NCBI GenBank assembly: GCA_022563885.1
Contig: JADFMM010000005.1
Location: forward strand, 1-64,000
Length of the DNA: 64,000 bases
From: Planctomycetota bacterium
GTDB lineage: Bacteria > Planctomycetota > Phycisphaerae > Sedimentisphaerales > Anaerobacaceae
Direction: 5' to 3'
Notes under the pieces: generated by a model
The model's database searches: none
What the model saw: the letters and a program-made list of their open reading frames with translations, nothing else
Told to the model about the DNA's origin: nothing
Program-made: the position numbers and the translations under genes
Shown: positions 17,196-26,690 of the stretch, piece by piece
Layout: every line of letters begins with the position of its first letter
How positions within the stretch are numbered: the first letter of the stretch is position 1

Positions 17196-18251
17196 GTGAT
17201 ACTGGACAGACTGTTTGGCATGTTCAGTACCGATATGGGTATTGATCTCGGTACCTGTTCCACTCTCGTTTGTGTGCGGGACAAGGGGATCGTCCTCAAT
17301 GAGCCTTCCGTAGTCGCCGTGCGCAAGGGCACCAACATCGTTCTCAACAATGGGGAGGCAGTAGGACTCGTGGCACGCGAAATGCTGGGCAAAACCCCCG
17401 GGTCCATCACAGCGATCCGCCCGCTCAAAGACGGTGTCATCAGCGACTTCGAGATCACCGAGGCCATGTTGAGCTACTTCATCCACAAGGTCCACGGACG
17501 AGGGGGCTTGATCAAACCCCGTGTGGTCGTGGCCGTCCCCAGTGGCATTACCGCGGTCGAGCGTCGTGCCGTGGTGGACAGCGCGGAACGGGCCGGCGCG
17601 CGGCGCGTCTATCTAGTAGATGAGCCCATGGCGGCAGGGATCGGTGCCGGGCTGCCAATTACCGACCCAACCGCATCCATGATTATCGACATCGGAGGCG
17701 GTACCACGGAAGTGGCCATCATGAGCTTGGCGGACATCGCCAACGCAGAGTCTATCCGCACCGGCGGCGATGACATGGACGACGCGGTGGTAGCCCACCT
17801 CAAGAGGACGTACAACCTTCTGGTCGGCGACGCCCGCGCAGAGAAGGTGAAGATACAGGTTGGGTCGGCCGCTCCCTTGGATGAAGAGTTGACCATGGAA
17901 GTCGCCGGTCGTGACACCATTTCAGGCCTGCCCCGCAAGATCGTCATTACCAGCGAGGAAATAAGAGAGGCACTCCGCGACCCCGTCGCGGCCATCATTG
18001 AGGCCGTGACTGCCACCCTCGAGAAGGCCGAGCCGGAATTGGCCGCCGACTTGATCGACAACGGCATCTACATCTGCGGCGGCGGCTCTCTATTGCGTGG
18101 TATGAACACCGTCCTCGCCAACGCCACCGGGTTGACGGTGCATGTGGTCGACGACCCGTTAAGCTGCGTCGCGCGAGGAACCAGTGTCTACCTGGAAAAC
18201 CTCGAGATGTGGAAAGACACGATGGACCATACCGATCGAGGCTGGGAATAG
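17196..18251 (+). CDS. mreB: Rod-shape-determining actin homologue MreB
   Basis: Actin-like ATPase that organises lateral cell-wall synthesis. 351 residues from GTG 17196. The phosphate-1 motif MGIDLGTCSTLV, the connect-1 region LVDEPMAAGIGAGLPI, the phosphate-2 motif IIDIGGGTTEVAI and the adenosine motif YICGGGSLLRGM are all present. The N-terminal MILDRLFGMF could act as a membrane-binding amphipathic helix. It is followed by mreC, mreD and mrdA in the standard order. Confidence 0.97.
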   Translation: MILDRLFGMFSTDMGIDLGTCSTLVCVRDKGIVLNEPSVVAVRKGTNIVLNNGEAVGLVAREMLGKTPGSITAIRPLKDGVISDFEITEAMLSYFIHKVHGRGGLIKPRVVVAVPSGITAVERRAVVDSAERAGARRVYLVDEPMAAGIGAGLPITDPTASMIIDIGGGTTEVAIMSLADIANAESIRTGGDDMDDAVVAHLKRTYNLLVGDARAEKVKIQVGSAAPLDEELTMEVAGRDTISGLPRKIVITSEEIREALRDPVAAIIEAVTATLEKAEPELAADLIDNGIYICGGGSLLRGMNTVLANATGLTVHVVDDPLSCVARGTSVYLENLEMWKDTMDHTDRGWE

Positions 18252-18315
18252 CGTCCGCCGCGGTGTCGAAGATCAGGTTTGATGCAACCCCTTGTCGAGC
18301 AGAAACCGCCTAGCC

Positions 18316-19143
18316 ATGACGAATAGATCCTATAACCGTTCAAAGAGGATGCTATTTACTGGGTTGCTGCTAGGTTCCGTCATTCTTCTGCTCATTCCCC
18401 ATGGTGTCACGGGCAAGCTGCAATCCATCGTGACAGGAGTGTTCAGCTTACCCCTCCGCATGGGCAGAATTGCCTCTCTGGCGGCTCGCGTGCCCTTGAC
18501 GCGGGCCTCAGCGAGTGCGTCGGAGTTTCATCGCCTCCAGTTGGACAAGCAGCAGGAACAGGCTAACCACATCGCCAACCTGGAAGCCCGGCTCAGCGAA
18601 CAAGAGGCTGAAATCGAGCGCCTGTCGCGGTTCAGATCGACCCCCAACTGGGAACGAACCGGGTTCATACCGGCAGACGCGACCCACAATCTGAGCGCTG
18701 ACCGGCTCGTCATCAATCGTGGGCTGAAAGATGGTGTCCGTGTCGGACAATACGTCATAGCGAGCAACGCCATCATAGGATTAATCTGTGAGTCAGAGGC
18801 TGGAAACTCCCGCCTCGCCCTGGTCAGCGACCCGAAATGTCGGATTCCCGCCTACATCCAGTCGGACCAAACCTCGGACCAAACCTTGGGCATGGTGACG
18901 GGGATGGGCCAGGGAAAGGTGAAGATCACGAATGTGAAGAGCAATCAAACTGTCAAGGCGGGAGACAAGGTGTACGCGAAGGCGTGGCCGGGGCGTCTGG
19001 AGCATCCATTTCTCATCGGCGAAGTCCAGGAGGTGAAAGACGACAGGACCGATCCGCTGCTCCTGGACATCTCGGTAAGACCTGCAGCCAAACTGCTCGA
19101 AGTTTTAAAAGTCAGCGTGATACACTGCGGGCAGCCCATTTGA
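18316..19143 (+). CDS. mreC: Rod-shape-determining protein MreC
   Basis: Bitopic periplasmic scaffold that activates PBP2. A membrane helix (about 12-33) is followed by a coiled coil (about 65-110) and a beta-barrel domain with VINRGLKDGVRVGQYVI and RLALVSDPKCRIPAYI, matching MreC. ATG 18316 is used; an in-frame TTG at 18292 is possible and neither has a strong ribosome site. The gene lies 64 bp after mreB. The C-terminal part is shorter than in E. coli, near the common 275-300 residue length. Confidence 0.9.
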   Translation: MTNRSYNRSKRMLFTGLLLGSVILLLIPHGVTGKLQSIVTGVFSLPLRMGRIASLAARVPLTRASASASEFHRLQLDKQQEQANHIANLEARLSEQEAEIERLSRFRSTPNWERTGFIPADATHNLSADRLVINRGLKDGVRVGQYVIASNAIIGLICESEAGNSRLALVSDPKCRIPAYIQSDQTSDQTLGMVTGMGQGKVKITNVKSNQTVKAGDKVYAKAWPGRLEHPFLIGEVQEVKDDRTDPLLLDISVRPAAKLLEVLKVSVIHCGQPI

Positions 19144-19188
19144 ACTGGATTGTCTGTCTAATCCTCATGTGCAGGAGATTCGGCAAAG

Positions 19189-19695
19189 ATGGAAGCGATG
19201 CACTGGATACGGCTCTCTGTCCTGGTGGTCGTCTTCGCGCTGCTGCAGAGTAGTTTGATCGGTATGATCGGCATTACCGCACACCATATTCAGCCCAGCC
19301 TCTTCGTCATCTTACTCATCTATGTCGCCGTCCACTCCACTCCTACGGATGCCATCGGGACCTCCTTTCTGATCGGCTTGGTGGCCGATCTCTTCGGATA
19401 TGCCGTCGGTCCCCAGGTCATCGCATTTGGCGTTGTGGGTACTCTCGTTGCCGAGCTGCGCTCATTTGTCGTGCTGCGACAGATGCCTCAGCAGATGCTG
19501 GCAGCCTTCGTGGCAGGGGTTCTCACGGCGGGTATCGCGCTGTTGCTTTACCCCTTGAAGGGACAGTCAGGTCCTCCCATGTCACCCGCAGTCCTCCTGG
19601 GCCAACCGCTCTACTCGGCACTCCTTTACCCCTTTGTCTCCTGGCCCTTGAATTTTTTGGTAGGATTGAGGCGGTGCAAGACCTTGAGTTCGTGA
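19189..19695 (+). CDS. mreD: Rod-shape-determining protein MreD
   Basis: A 168-residue polytopic protein with about five membrane helices, the size and hydropathy of MreD. Sequence similarity to any one MreD is low, as usual for this family (GLVADLFGYAVGPQVIAFGV is the most typical stretch). The position between mreC and mrdA makes the call firm. It sits 13 bp before mrdA. Confidence 0.85.
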   Translation: MEAMHWIRLSVLVVVFALLQSSLIGMIGITAHHIQPSLFVILLIYVAVHSTPTDAIGTSFLIGLVADLFGYAVGPQVIAFGVVGTLVAELRSFVVLRQMPQQMLAAFVAGVLTAGIALLLYPLKGQSGPPMSPAVLLGQPLYSALLYPFVSWPLNFLVGLRRCKTLSS

Positions 19696-19708
19696 TAACA
19701 AGGGCAAA

Positions 19709-21862
19709 ATGTACAGCAAGCGAATAAAAATCCTGGTCACTCTCATCTGCCTCATGACAGCCGTTCCGGCGGTACGGCTGGTACAGTTGCAGCTCATACA
19801 CCACCCCGCTGTCTTCGAGCGCATCGATGATCTCACCAAGGGCAGTCGTCACCAGATGCAAACATTGCGGGGGCAGATCCTCGATCGGCACGGCCGTGTT
19901 TTGGCCTATGAAGAGGCGGTGTTCCGGCTCTATGTGAGTTATGATTTAACCCAGCATGTTGACAGCCGTGTCACAACGGCCAATGACCTGAAGGCAGTCC
20001 GGAAGAAGGATCCCGAAGCCCGGCGTGCAGCCCTTGAAGCAGTCGACAAGCAACAATCTAGTCGAGAGAACGACCTGCGTTTACTGCTGGATCGGTGTCA
20101 GCATTTTGGAATCTCCCAAGCCACCATCCTGGGTGTGATTCGTCGCAAAAACGACGCTATCTGGGATCTCCGCATGCTCCAAGTCTGGAAGACCCGTTGC
20201 CGGGGTTCTGAGCTATATGAGCGGTATCGTGGTGACAGGATTGGCAGCGTGAAAGCCTCACAGGCACGTCCGGATCTTGAGGCCGCGATCGAAGATGCAA
20301 ACAGACGTTTACTCTTAATCAATGACGTCGACATTACCGAAATGCACGACCCGTGGCCGGTCCTCGATTTGCCAACAGACCACGATGTATTGGCCGCCCA
20401 GTTGGAATTTCTGGAAATCGAGCATTTTGCCATCGCACCGGAAGCCTTGCGGCGTTACCCCTACGGTCAGGCTGCAGCGCAAACCATCGGCTGGGTGGGG
20501 CCGGTCACCAAGGAAAACATGAAACTCTTCAAAAAGGACCCCTTGCGTGAATACCGTGTCGGCGATCTCTGCGGAAGATTCGGTGGCATCGAATACGTGG
20601 CCGAGCCCCTCTTGCGCGGCCGACGAGGCGAGGAAAGGAGAGATCTTGACGGCAATGTCCTCGAACAGACAGAGCCGCAGATGGGGCAAGACGTCCAATT
20701 GACCCTAGACATCGAACTGCAGCGAGACATTGAGAATCTCATCCTCTTCAAGCATCCCCACGACCTTCACTGCCGAGACACTGGCAAGGCAGTGGTGGTC
20801 CTTGATATCGAATCCGGCGATCTCCTCGCCCTGGTGTCTCTGCCGACATTCGATCGGACCACGGTGCGGAAAAACTACGATTGGCTGCAAGATCCAAGCA
20901 ACAGCGGCACTCCGCTCCTCAACAGGGCACTGAACAAACACTACCCGCCCGGCTCCGTCGCCAAGCCCCTGATCTGTGTCGCGGGACTGGAAACGCAGGC
21001 GATCACGCCCGACGAAACGATTGGTTGTCCTCCGCGGGCCGCCCCCATGCTCCCGAATTGTTGGATTTTCAACCAAAGTAACGGCCAAAACTGTCACGAT
21101 TTTTATTGGACCAACAACAATGCACGAAATGCGCTCAAAGGCAGCTGCAACATCTATTTCTCCCACCTGGCGGAGCGAATTGAGGCCCGAGCGCTGCAAG
21201 AATGGCTCTTCAAATTCGGCTACGGCAGGCAGGTCCCTCTTTTTCCACCCACCGTTCCCGCCGGCCAACAGCGACGATCGCTAAGACAAGCCGCAGGCCG
21301 CATATCGGGTCAACGTCCCAAGAACCAACCGGTCACATCGTTTGATCAGATCCCCCTGCTGGAAAAGGGCCATCGACGGCTGGTCGGCATCGGCCAAGGC
21401 GAATGCTTCGTCACCCCCTTGCAGGTGGCGAACTCGATGGCTACTTTGGCTCGCGATGGTCGCGCATTGACCCCGCGGCTCTTTCTAATGCCCGTGGACC
21501 CATCCCCTCGCAAGGAGGTCGATTTGCAGATTTCCGAGGGCACGCTGCTTACCATCCTGGAGGGGCTCGATGCCGTCGTGAATGAAACGCATGGGACGGC
21601 GTACGAAACGTTTCAGGAAAGCGGCTTTGCGGCTGACCGTGTCCGTGCCTATGGCAAGACGGGTTCCACAGAGGGACCCGCAAATGCCTGGTTTGCGGGC
21701 TTTGCCAAGGACGATTCGGGAAGAGGAATTGCCCTGGCCGTCGTCGTCGAGGGCGGCCAGAGTGGCAGCCGAGACGCGGCACCTCTTGGGCGTAAAATCA
21801 TGCGCTTCTGCATCAACCGCGGCTATGTCGGACATCAAATCCGTTCAGGGGACTCTTTGTGA
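19709..21862 (+). CDS. mrdA (pbp2): Penicillin-binding protein 2 (elongation transpeptidase)
   Basis: Class B PBP that cross-links peptidoglycan in the elongasome with MreBCD. At 717 residues it is longer than E. coli PBP2 (633). An N-terminal membrane anchor (8-27) is followed by the dimerisation domain (RGQILDRHGRVLAYE). All transpeptidase motifs are present: SVAK at S416, SCN at S479 and KTGS at K650. A charged insertion (about 90-160) lies in the pedestal domain. Its last 28 bp overlap the end of ftsI on the other strand. Confidence 0.94.
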   Translation: MYSKRIKILVTLICLMTAVPAVRLVQLQLIHHPAVFERIDDLTKGSRHQMQTLRGQILDRHGRVLAYEEAVFRLYVSYDLTQHVDSRVTTANDLKAVRKKDPEARRAALEAVDKQQSSRENDLRLLLDRCQHFGISQATILGVIRRKNDAIWDLRMLQVWKTRCRGSELYERYRGDRIGSVKASQARPDLEAAIEDANRRLLLINDVDITEMHDPWPVLDLPTDHDVLAAQLEFLEIEHFAIAPEALRRYPYGQAAAQTIGWVGPVTKENMKLFKKDPLREYRVGDLCGRFGGIEYVAEPLLRGRRGEERRDLDGNVLEQTEPQMGQDVQLTLDIELQRDIENLILFKHPHDLHCRDTGKAVVVLDIESGDLLALVSLPTFDRTTVRKNYDWLQDPSNSGTPLLNRALNKHYPPGSVAKPLICVAGLETQAITPDETIGCPPRAAPMLPNCWIFNQSNGQNCHDFYWTNNNARNALKGSCNIYFSHLAERIEARALQEWLFKFGYGRQVPLFPPTVPAGQQRRSLRQAAGRISGQRPKNQPVTSFDQIPLLEKGHRRLVGIGQGECFVTPLQVANSMATLARDGRALTPRLFLMPVDPSPRKEVDLQISEGTLLTILEGLDAVVNETHGTAYETFQESGFAADRVRAYGKTGSTEGPANAWFAGFAKDDSGRGIALAVVVEGGQSGSRDAAPLGRKIMRFCINRGYVGHQIRSGDSL

Positions 21863-23589
21863 GCCAAGGCCCAGCCCCGGGCCTCTAGGTAGTTTAATGT
21901 CTTGTCCATAATCTTCGCGACGACCGGACCGGAGACCTTGCCTCCGGTGTAACCGAGCTTTCGGTTGGGCCGACGGATGGAGACGAGTACAACAACAGCC
22001 GGGTCCCCCGCGGGGGCGCCAGCGATAAAGGAGGCCACGTAGGCCCCCTCTTCATAGCCTCGGCCCGATTCCCTGGCAATTTGGGCGGTGCCGGTTTTCC
22101 CGAACACCTGCCACTTGTCGAGTTGGGCCCTGTGACCGGTCCCCTCATTCACAACTGCCGTCAGTGCGTCATCGACGATCCACTTGGCCACCTCCGGATC
22201 GATGACATAGCCCACTTGGTCGGCCACCTCGAAGCGCGAGTCACGCACCTCCGGCAGGCCGTTGCTATCCACGAAGGCCTTGACCAGATGGAGACGAACC
22301 ACTCGCCCTTGGTTGCAGAGGATGCAGAAGGATCGAATCAACTGCATGGCCGTCACGGAGATCTCCTGGCCGAAGGGAATGCGCGTGACGCTGTAACCCG
22401 TCCACTGGTCTGCGCTTCTCAACAATCCCGTGGCCTCTCCAGACAGCTTGATGCCGGTCTTATGGCCGAATCCCAGGCGAACCAGGCCATCATGCAGGCG
22501 CTTCTTTCCCAACCTCTGTCCTATCTTAGCCATTCCGATATTGCTGGACTTGACGAGAATCTCCTTCGCTGTCAGGTGCTGATATTTGCGATAGTTATAT
22601 TCCTTGATGCTTCCGAATCCCTTGCCGTGATAGAGACCATTTTCGCAGAATATCTTCTCCTCACGGCTGATGACGCCGGCATCCAAGGCGATCGCCATCA
22701 CCATCGGCTTCATGATGCTGCCCGGCTCATATTGATCGTTGAGCGCATGGTTGGTAAAGAGCCGTGGATTCTCCGCCCACTGCCGATGCGCGTGCGTTGG
22801 ATCAAAATCAGGCAGAGAGACCATTGCCCATATCGCGCCGGTCTTGGGATGAACGACGATGGCATGGCCCGACTCTGCTTCGAAGGCCGTGAGCTGTTCG
22901 GCCAGGCACTCCCGAACGAAGCTCTGGATGGTGGCGTCGAGCGTGAGGATCACGCCCTGGCCCGACTGGGAGCCTGATCGTTGCACAGGGGCCCGTAGCA
23001 GCGAGCGAATGGGACGCCTCGATACGTCCGCCAGTAAGACCTCGTAATGGGAATGACCCCTGAGCAGGGCATCATACTCCAGTTCGATGCCGCACGATCC
23101 CTTGCCGTCAACCGTCGTAAAACCCACCACGTGACTGAGCAGCGACCCCATCGGATAGGTCCGCAGCCATTGCTTCTCTACCCCCACGCCGAAGATGCGA
23201 TCCACGACGATGGCCTCCTCATACCCAACATCCCTCTTGATCTCCAGATATCCCCGGTGTTTGTTCTCCAGGATCTCGCGACAGACGGTGTGAGCACCGA
23301 TCTTCAGGATTTCCGCGATCGCGGCCGAGGTCGCTTTGACATCGACAATGGCCCGTGGTTCCACGAAGACGGTCAGGACGGGCTTGCCGGCCGCCAGGAT
23401 CCGGGCGCGTCCGTCCAAGATAATGCCACGATTGCCCACATGGGGAATCCGCTTCTGCTGTGCCTTGATACTCTGCTTAACGAAACGATCATGCTGCTTA
23501 TACTGCAGGTCGAAACAACGGAGGATGAGCAGGCTAAATACAACGACCAACAGAGAGAACAGCACGAGGATGGCGGGCAGACGTTTCAA
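21835..23589 (-). CDS. ftsI: Division transpeptidase PBP3 (FtsI)
   Basis: Class B PBP for septal peptidoglycan. An N-terminal membrane helix (6-24) is followed by the pedestal domain (NRGIILDGRARILAAGKP) and transpeptidase motifs SIMK at S291, SSN at 348-350 and KTGT at K498, numbered from TTG 23589. No PASTA domain. TTG 23589 lacks a ribosome site, while AGGAGG at the ftsL stop stands five bases before an in-frame ATT (23629-23631) that would add 14 residues, so an ATT start is possible. It follows the ftsL-like gene, the dcw order. Confidence 0.92.
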   Translation of the reverse strand: MKRLPAILVLFSLLVVVFSLLILRCFDLQYKQHDRFVKQSIKAQQKRIPHVGNRGIILDGRARILAAGKPVLTVFVEPRAIVDVKATSAAIAEILKIGAHTVCREILENKHRGYLEIKRDVGYEEAIVVDRIFGVGVEKQWLRTYPMGSLLSHVVGFTTVDGKGSCGIELEYDALLRGHSHYEVLLADVSRRPIRSLLRAPVQRSGSQSGQGVILTLDATIQSFVRECLAEQLTAFEAESGHAIVVHPKTGAIWAMVSLPDFDPTHAHRQWAENPRLFTNHALNDQYEPGSIMKPMVMAIALDAGVISREEKIFCENGLYHGKGFGSIKEYNYRKYQHLTAKEILVKSSNIGMAKIGQRLGKKRLHDGLVRLGFGHKTGIKLSGEATGLLRSADQWTGYSVTRIPFGQEISVTAMQLIRSFCILCNQGRVVRLHLVKAFVDSNGLPEVRDSRFEVADQVGYVIDPEVAKWIVDDALTAVVNEGTGHRAQLDKWQVFGKTGTAQIARESGRGYEEGAYVASFIAGAPAGDPAVVVLVSIRRPNRKLGYTGGKVSGPVVAKIMDKTLNYLEARGWALAHKESPERI

Positions 23590-23640
23590 CCCGGGTTCGG
23601 CCTGGGTGCACAGCTGATCAGATCTGTCAATGACCGCCTC

Positions 23641-23877
23641 CTAATCGGCATCACGGGGAAACTCGAGCGCTAGCCGCTTTTCGACTTCTTCTGGGTTGGT
23701 TAAGTTCTCGAGCTGAAGTTGTTTTTGCCAAAGCTGCGCCTCGAGGTGCTTCTTCTCGACTCGCCCCATGCGGAGCGTATAGAACATCCGACTGTTTTCG
23801 CCGCGCAGGAAGATGGCGAGCACCAAAATGGCAACAAAGCAGAAGGTCATGTAAACAAAACAGAGACGAGCTACCAT
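23641..23877 (-). CDS. ftsL: FtsL-like bitopic division protein
   Basis: 78 residues with a short cytoplasmic head, one membrane helix (about 5-24) and a coiled coil (KKHLEAQLWQKQLQLENL) ending in EEVEKRLALEF. FtsL proteins are poorly conserved in sequence, so the call rests on size, topology and the position between rsmH and ftsI. Its TAG stop lies within the ribosome site proposed for ftsI. Confidence 0.7.
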   Translation of the reverse strand: MVARLCFVYMTFCFVAILVLAIFLRGENSRMFYTLRMGRVEKKHLEAQLWQKQLQLENLTNPEEVEKRLALEFPRDAD

Positions 23878-23886
23878 AACTAATGG

Positions 23887-24735
23887 TCACTGTGAAGGTA
23901 GCCTCAGACGCATGCCGGGATGAACCTTGTCTGTGTTTCCCAACTGGGATTTGTTCAAGCGGAGAATGTCCGAATACCGGTTGCCATCCCCTAAGAGCTT
24001 TGCTGCGATCTTCCACAGGCTATCCCCATCTTCAACTTTATACGACCTGCGGGAGGTTTCCTCGGTCTTCGGTCGGTCATCCGGTCGAGGATCGCCTACA
24101 CCCCCTACGGCTCGAGTCACGCGCTGGAGCGATTCAGGGGCTGCCGATTTCAAGAGAGGAATGATCAATTCTTGTCCAATCTGCAATTCATTCGGAGAGC
24201 TCAGCCTATGGCGATTCGCAGCATACAGCCTGTCGCGGGTCGCCTGCACATTCCCCTCTCGATCACCGTACCACTTCACGGCAATCGTGTCCAGGATATC
24301 ACCCGACTTCACGATGTACGTGCGGGGAGGCACGGAACGTGTGACATCACCAAGCCCCTGCGCCTTGGCGATCTCCTCCGCTTGCTTCTGTGCCCTGTTC
24401 TCCCCTAGGACCCTTTCGACGCGCTTCGCCAAATCGCTGGGAATCGGCGCGGTGGATCGAATAATCGAGGTGTCGGGGAGTGAACCCGCCCTCGGGCCGC
24501 GGAATCCGAAGCCTCCTTGACCTACCGAACGGGGCAGAGGAGGGGCCATTTGCTTACCCACCTGACGAACATTTTCGCCAATCCGTTGCGTGTCAGCCCC
24601 AGAAAACGCCATATTATGGGTCAATTCGTTGCTTACACGCCCCATGGGAACACCGGGGACCCCATTGATTAGAAAGGCTATTACAAATATGAAGACCAAT
24701 CCCAATAGCAATCCAATTTTTGTGTCCGATGTCAT
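23887..24735 (-). CDS. Membrane-anchored protein with two LysM domains
   Basis: 282 residues. An N-terminal membrane helix (KIGLLLGLVFIFVIAFLI) is followed by a Pro/Gly/Arg-rich linker and two LysM domains: about 140-195 (YIVKSGDILDTIAVKWYGD) and about 230-280 (YKVEDGDSLWKIAAKLLGD). LysM binds peptidoglycan glycan strands. Placed between rsmH and ftsL, it is in the slot where dcw clusters usually have no such gene, so a division role is a reasonable inference. Confidence 0.85.
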   Translation of the reverse strand: MTSDTKIGLLLGLVFIFVIAFLINGVPGVPMGRVSNELTHNMAFSGADTQRIGENVRQVGKQMAPPLPRSVGQGGFGFRGPRAGSLPDTSIIRSTAPIPSDLAKRVERVLGENRAQKQAEEIAKAQGLGDVTRSVPPRTYIVKSGDILDTIAVKWYGDREGNVQATRDRLYAANRHRLSSPNELQIGQELIIPLLKSAAPESLQRVTRAVGGVGDPRPDDRPKTEETSRRSYKVEDGDSLWKIAAKLLGDGNRYSDILRLNKSQLGNTDKVHPGMRLRLPSQ

Positions 24736-24810
24736 AGTTCTCTTCCTGATCAGATGTTAACGTCCCTCTGGTTCAGACATTCCATCCATGGCTGACCTCC
24801 CTACATACCT

Positions 24811-25737
24811 TCAAAGTCTTCGCGCCAATCGCAGCTTGGCGCTGCGTGCGCGTCGGTTGTGTCCGATCTCATCCTTGGTCGGCACGATGGGTTTTTTTGT
24901 CAGAATCTGATAGATGCCCACCTTAGCGTTTTCTTTAAAGTCAAGTTTTACCATGCGGTCTTCCAGACTGTGAAAGCTGATGATAGCCAGAGTGCCCCCC
25001 GGTTTGAGCAAGGGGGGCGCCGCCATCAATAGATGACGCAGATTCGCGAGTTCACTGTTCACGACAATTCGCAGCGCCTGAAAGGTACGTGTCGCCGGAT
25101 GGAGACGTGTCCGTCTGCCGGCGCCGGATCGATAGAGCGCTTTGCTCACGATCGCAGCCAGTTGCTTCGTCGTTCGAATCGGTTCCTGCCTGCGGTGGTG
25201 AACGATGAACCGGGCTATTCGCCTGGAGGCTCGATCCTGTCCATATTCAAATATCAAATCAGCCAGTTTTTTTTCAACTGTCTTGTTTACTATATCGGCA
25301 GCCGTGACCTTTAAGCTTCTGTCTATTCTCATGTCTAGGGGCATATCCGACTGAAAACTTATGCCGAGTTCAGGGTCCATGAGCTGAGCAGACGAATAGC
25401 CTAGATCGGCTAGGATAAGATCTGCTTTGTCAACCCCCATCCGTTGGAGACAAGAGCCCGTCTCTGCAAAGTTCGCATGCGCGAGGCGTATCTTGCAGCG
25501 AAGGTCCTTCAATTTCGACCTGGAGTTCCGTAGCGCCTTTTCATCGATGTCTAGCCCAACAATCACCCCGCGCGTGTCCAGTCTGCTCCCCAGGAGGTGG
25601 CTATGTCCCCCCTGCCCGACCGTGACATCCACGATGATTCCGTTCGGCGGCACATGGACGTGCTCGGCCAGAGGATGTGCCAAGACAGGGATGTGTTCCC
25701 CTGCAGGCCGTATCGCCTCGGCCGGCTCCGGATGCAT
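24811..25737 (-). CDS. rsmH (mraW): 16S rRNA m4C1402 methyltransferase
   Basis: S-adenosylmethionine-dependent N4-methyltransferase acting on 16S rRNA C1402. 308 residues, standard length. Motifs: HIPVLAHPLAEH near the start, the SAM-binding DVTVGQGGHS, LILADLGYSSAQL, GISFQSDMPLDMR, FQALRIVVNSEL and SFHSLEDRMVK. It usually follows mraZ directly; here a 68-residue gene lies between. Confidence 0.96.
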   Translation of the reverse strand: MHPEPAEAIRPAGEHIPVLAHPLAEHVHVPPNGIIVDVTVGQGGHSHLLGSRLDTRGVIVGLDIDEKALRNSRSKLKDLRCKIRLAHANFAETGSCLQRMGVDKADLILADLGYSSAQLMDPELGISFQSDMPLDMRIDRSLKVTAADIVNKTVEKKLADLIFEYGQDRASRRIARFIVHHRRQEPIRTTKQLAAIVSKALYRSGAGRRTRLHPATRTFQALRIVVNSELANLRHLLMAAPPLLKPGGTLAIISFHSLEDRMVKLDFKENAKVGIYQILTKKPIVPTKDEIGHNRRARSAKLRLARRL

Positions 25738-25796
25738 GACGAGTCAGTCCTCCTCGGGACCTAGGGCGTGGCGCGCTGGCACCCGTGCCCCAAAGG

Positions 25797-26003
25797 CTAG
25801 CCCATCGTCAGGGCGCTTGCCTGCGCCCGAGACCGTTCTATGGCAGCAGAAAAGGCGACCTTCAGTTGGGGGTAGCTCTTCTTCAGCGTAGCCAAACGGT
25901 GATTTAGGACGTCGAGAGAAGCCTGTGCCTCCGTGTCTAACGCCCCACCTTGATTCAATGATTCCATGATAATGCGACAATGATCTAAATCCGTTTCAAT
26001 CAT
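25797..26003 (-). CDS. Small helical protein between mraZ and rsmH, unknown
   Basis: 68 residues, predicted almost fully helical (HRLATLKKSYPQLKVAFSAAIERSRAQ). A very strong ribosome site AAGGAGG lies five bases before ATG 26003, which supports a real gene. No membrane segment and no known motif. It would be cotranscribed with mraZ and rsmH. The 140 bp between it and mraZ show nothing clear. Confidence 0.6.
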   Translation of the reverse strand: MIETDLDHCRIIMESLNQGGALDTEAQASLDVLNHRLATLKKSYPQLKVAFSAAIERSRAQASALTMG

Positions 26004-26143
26004 GCTGCCTCCTTCAAGAGTTCAGGGCTCTGTCTAAGCACTCAATCTGGCTTCCCCTCGGGGTCTGCGCTAGGCCCTCAACTCGGACCGAAGGCTGCCT
26101 CGGGGTCAAAGATGAGCGGCTCGTCATTAGGAACGAGCCACCC

Positions 26144-26620
26144 TCAGGGTGTTGGTTCCTCCGGCTTCTGCAGCACATACTGCCGCGCCTGAGACACCTG
26201 TTTCTGGTACTGGGCCATATGGCTCGACACATACTGCTCCCAGTCCTCCTCGTTCCAAAGCTCTATGTGATCCCTCACACCCAGCAAGGTGATTTTGTCC
26301 TTGAGACGGGCCCGCTTGCGCAGGCGTTCATTGAGCAAAATCCGACCCTGGCTGTCCAGGTCCACCTTGCTGGAAAATGCGAAGCTAATCCGTTCGTAAG
26401 CCACGGCCTCATCTGGGGCTATCGCGTGTGGAGCCATCGCCAAGGCGATGCGCTCGAAATAGCTTTCAGGGTACAAACACAAGATCCCGTTCGCACCCAA
26501 CACCAGATAGAAGTTGCTGCCATGTTCATCGACATCAATCTGATTGCGAAGCTTATTGGAAACAAGCACTCTTCCCTTACCGTCAACGACGTGCTGAAAT
26601 TCGCCTGTTAGCAACAACAT
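26144..26620 (-). CDS. mraZ: Transcriptional regulator MraZ
   Basis: AbrB-fold DNA-binding protein that represses its own dcw operon. From ATG 26620 it has 158 residues, close to the usual 145-155. Both copies of the family motif are present: KGRVLVSNKLRNQI in the first half and QGRILLNERLRKRA in the second, each preceded by the start of a beta strand. ATG 26620 gives the standard MLLLTGEFQHVVDGKGR; the in-frame start at 26656 would overlap the promoter. Confidence 0.95.
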   Translation of the reverse strand: MLLLTGEFQHVVDGKGRVLVSNKLRNQIDVDEHGSNFYLVLGANGILCLYPESYFERIALAMAPHAIAPDEAVAYERISFAFSSKVDLDSQGRILLNERLRKRARLKDKITLLGVRDHIELWNEEDWEQYVSSHMAQYQKQVSQARQYVLQKPEEPTP

Positions 26621-26655
26621 GGAAATTCTTCCACTTAAGGACCAAAGAGCGAGCA

Positions 26656-26683
26656 ATCATAGCATACATCGACACTCAGTCAA
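26656..26683 (-). promoter_or_regulatory. mraZ/dcw promoter
   Basis: Minus strand: TTGACT (26678-26683), 16-bp spacer, TATGAT (26656-26661). Transcription would start about 30 nt before the mraZ ATG. Confidence 0.65.
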
Positions 26684-26690
26684 CATTTCT

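Noticed and set aside
22081-22977. Plus-strand frame opposite ftsI
   Set aside because: Antisense shadow of the transpeptidase domain.
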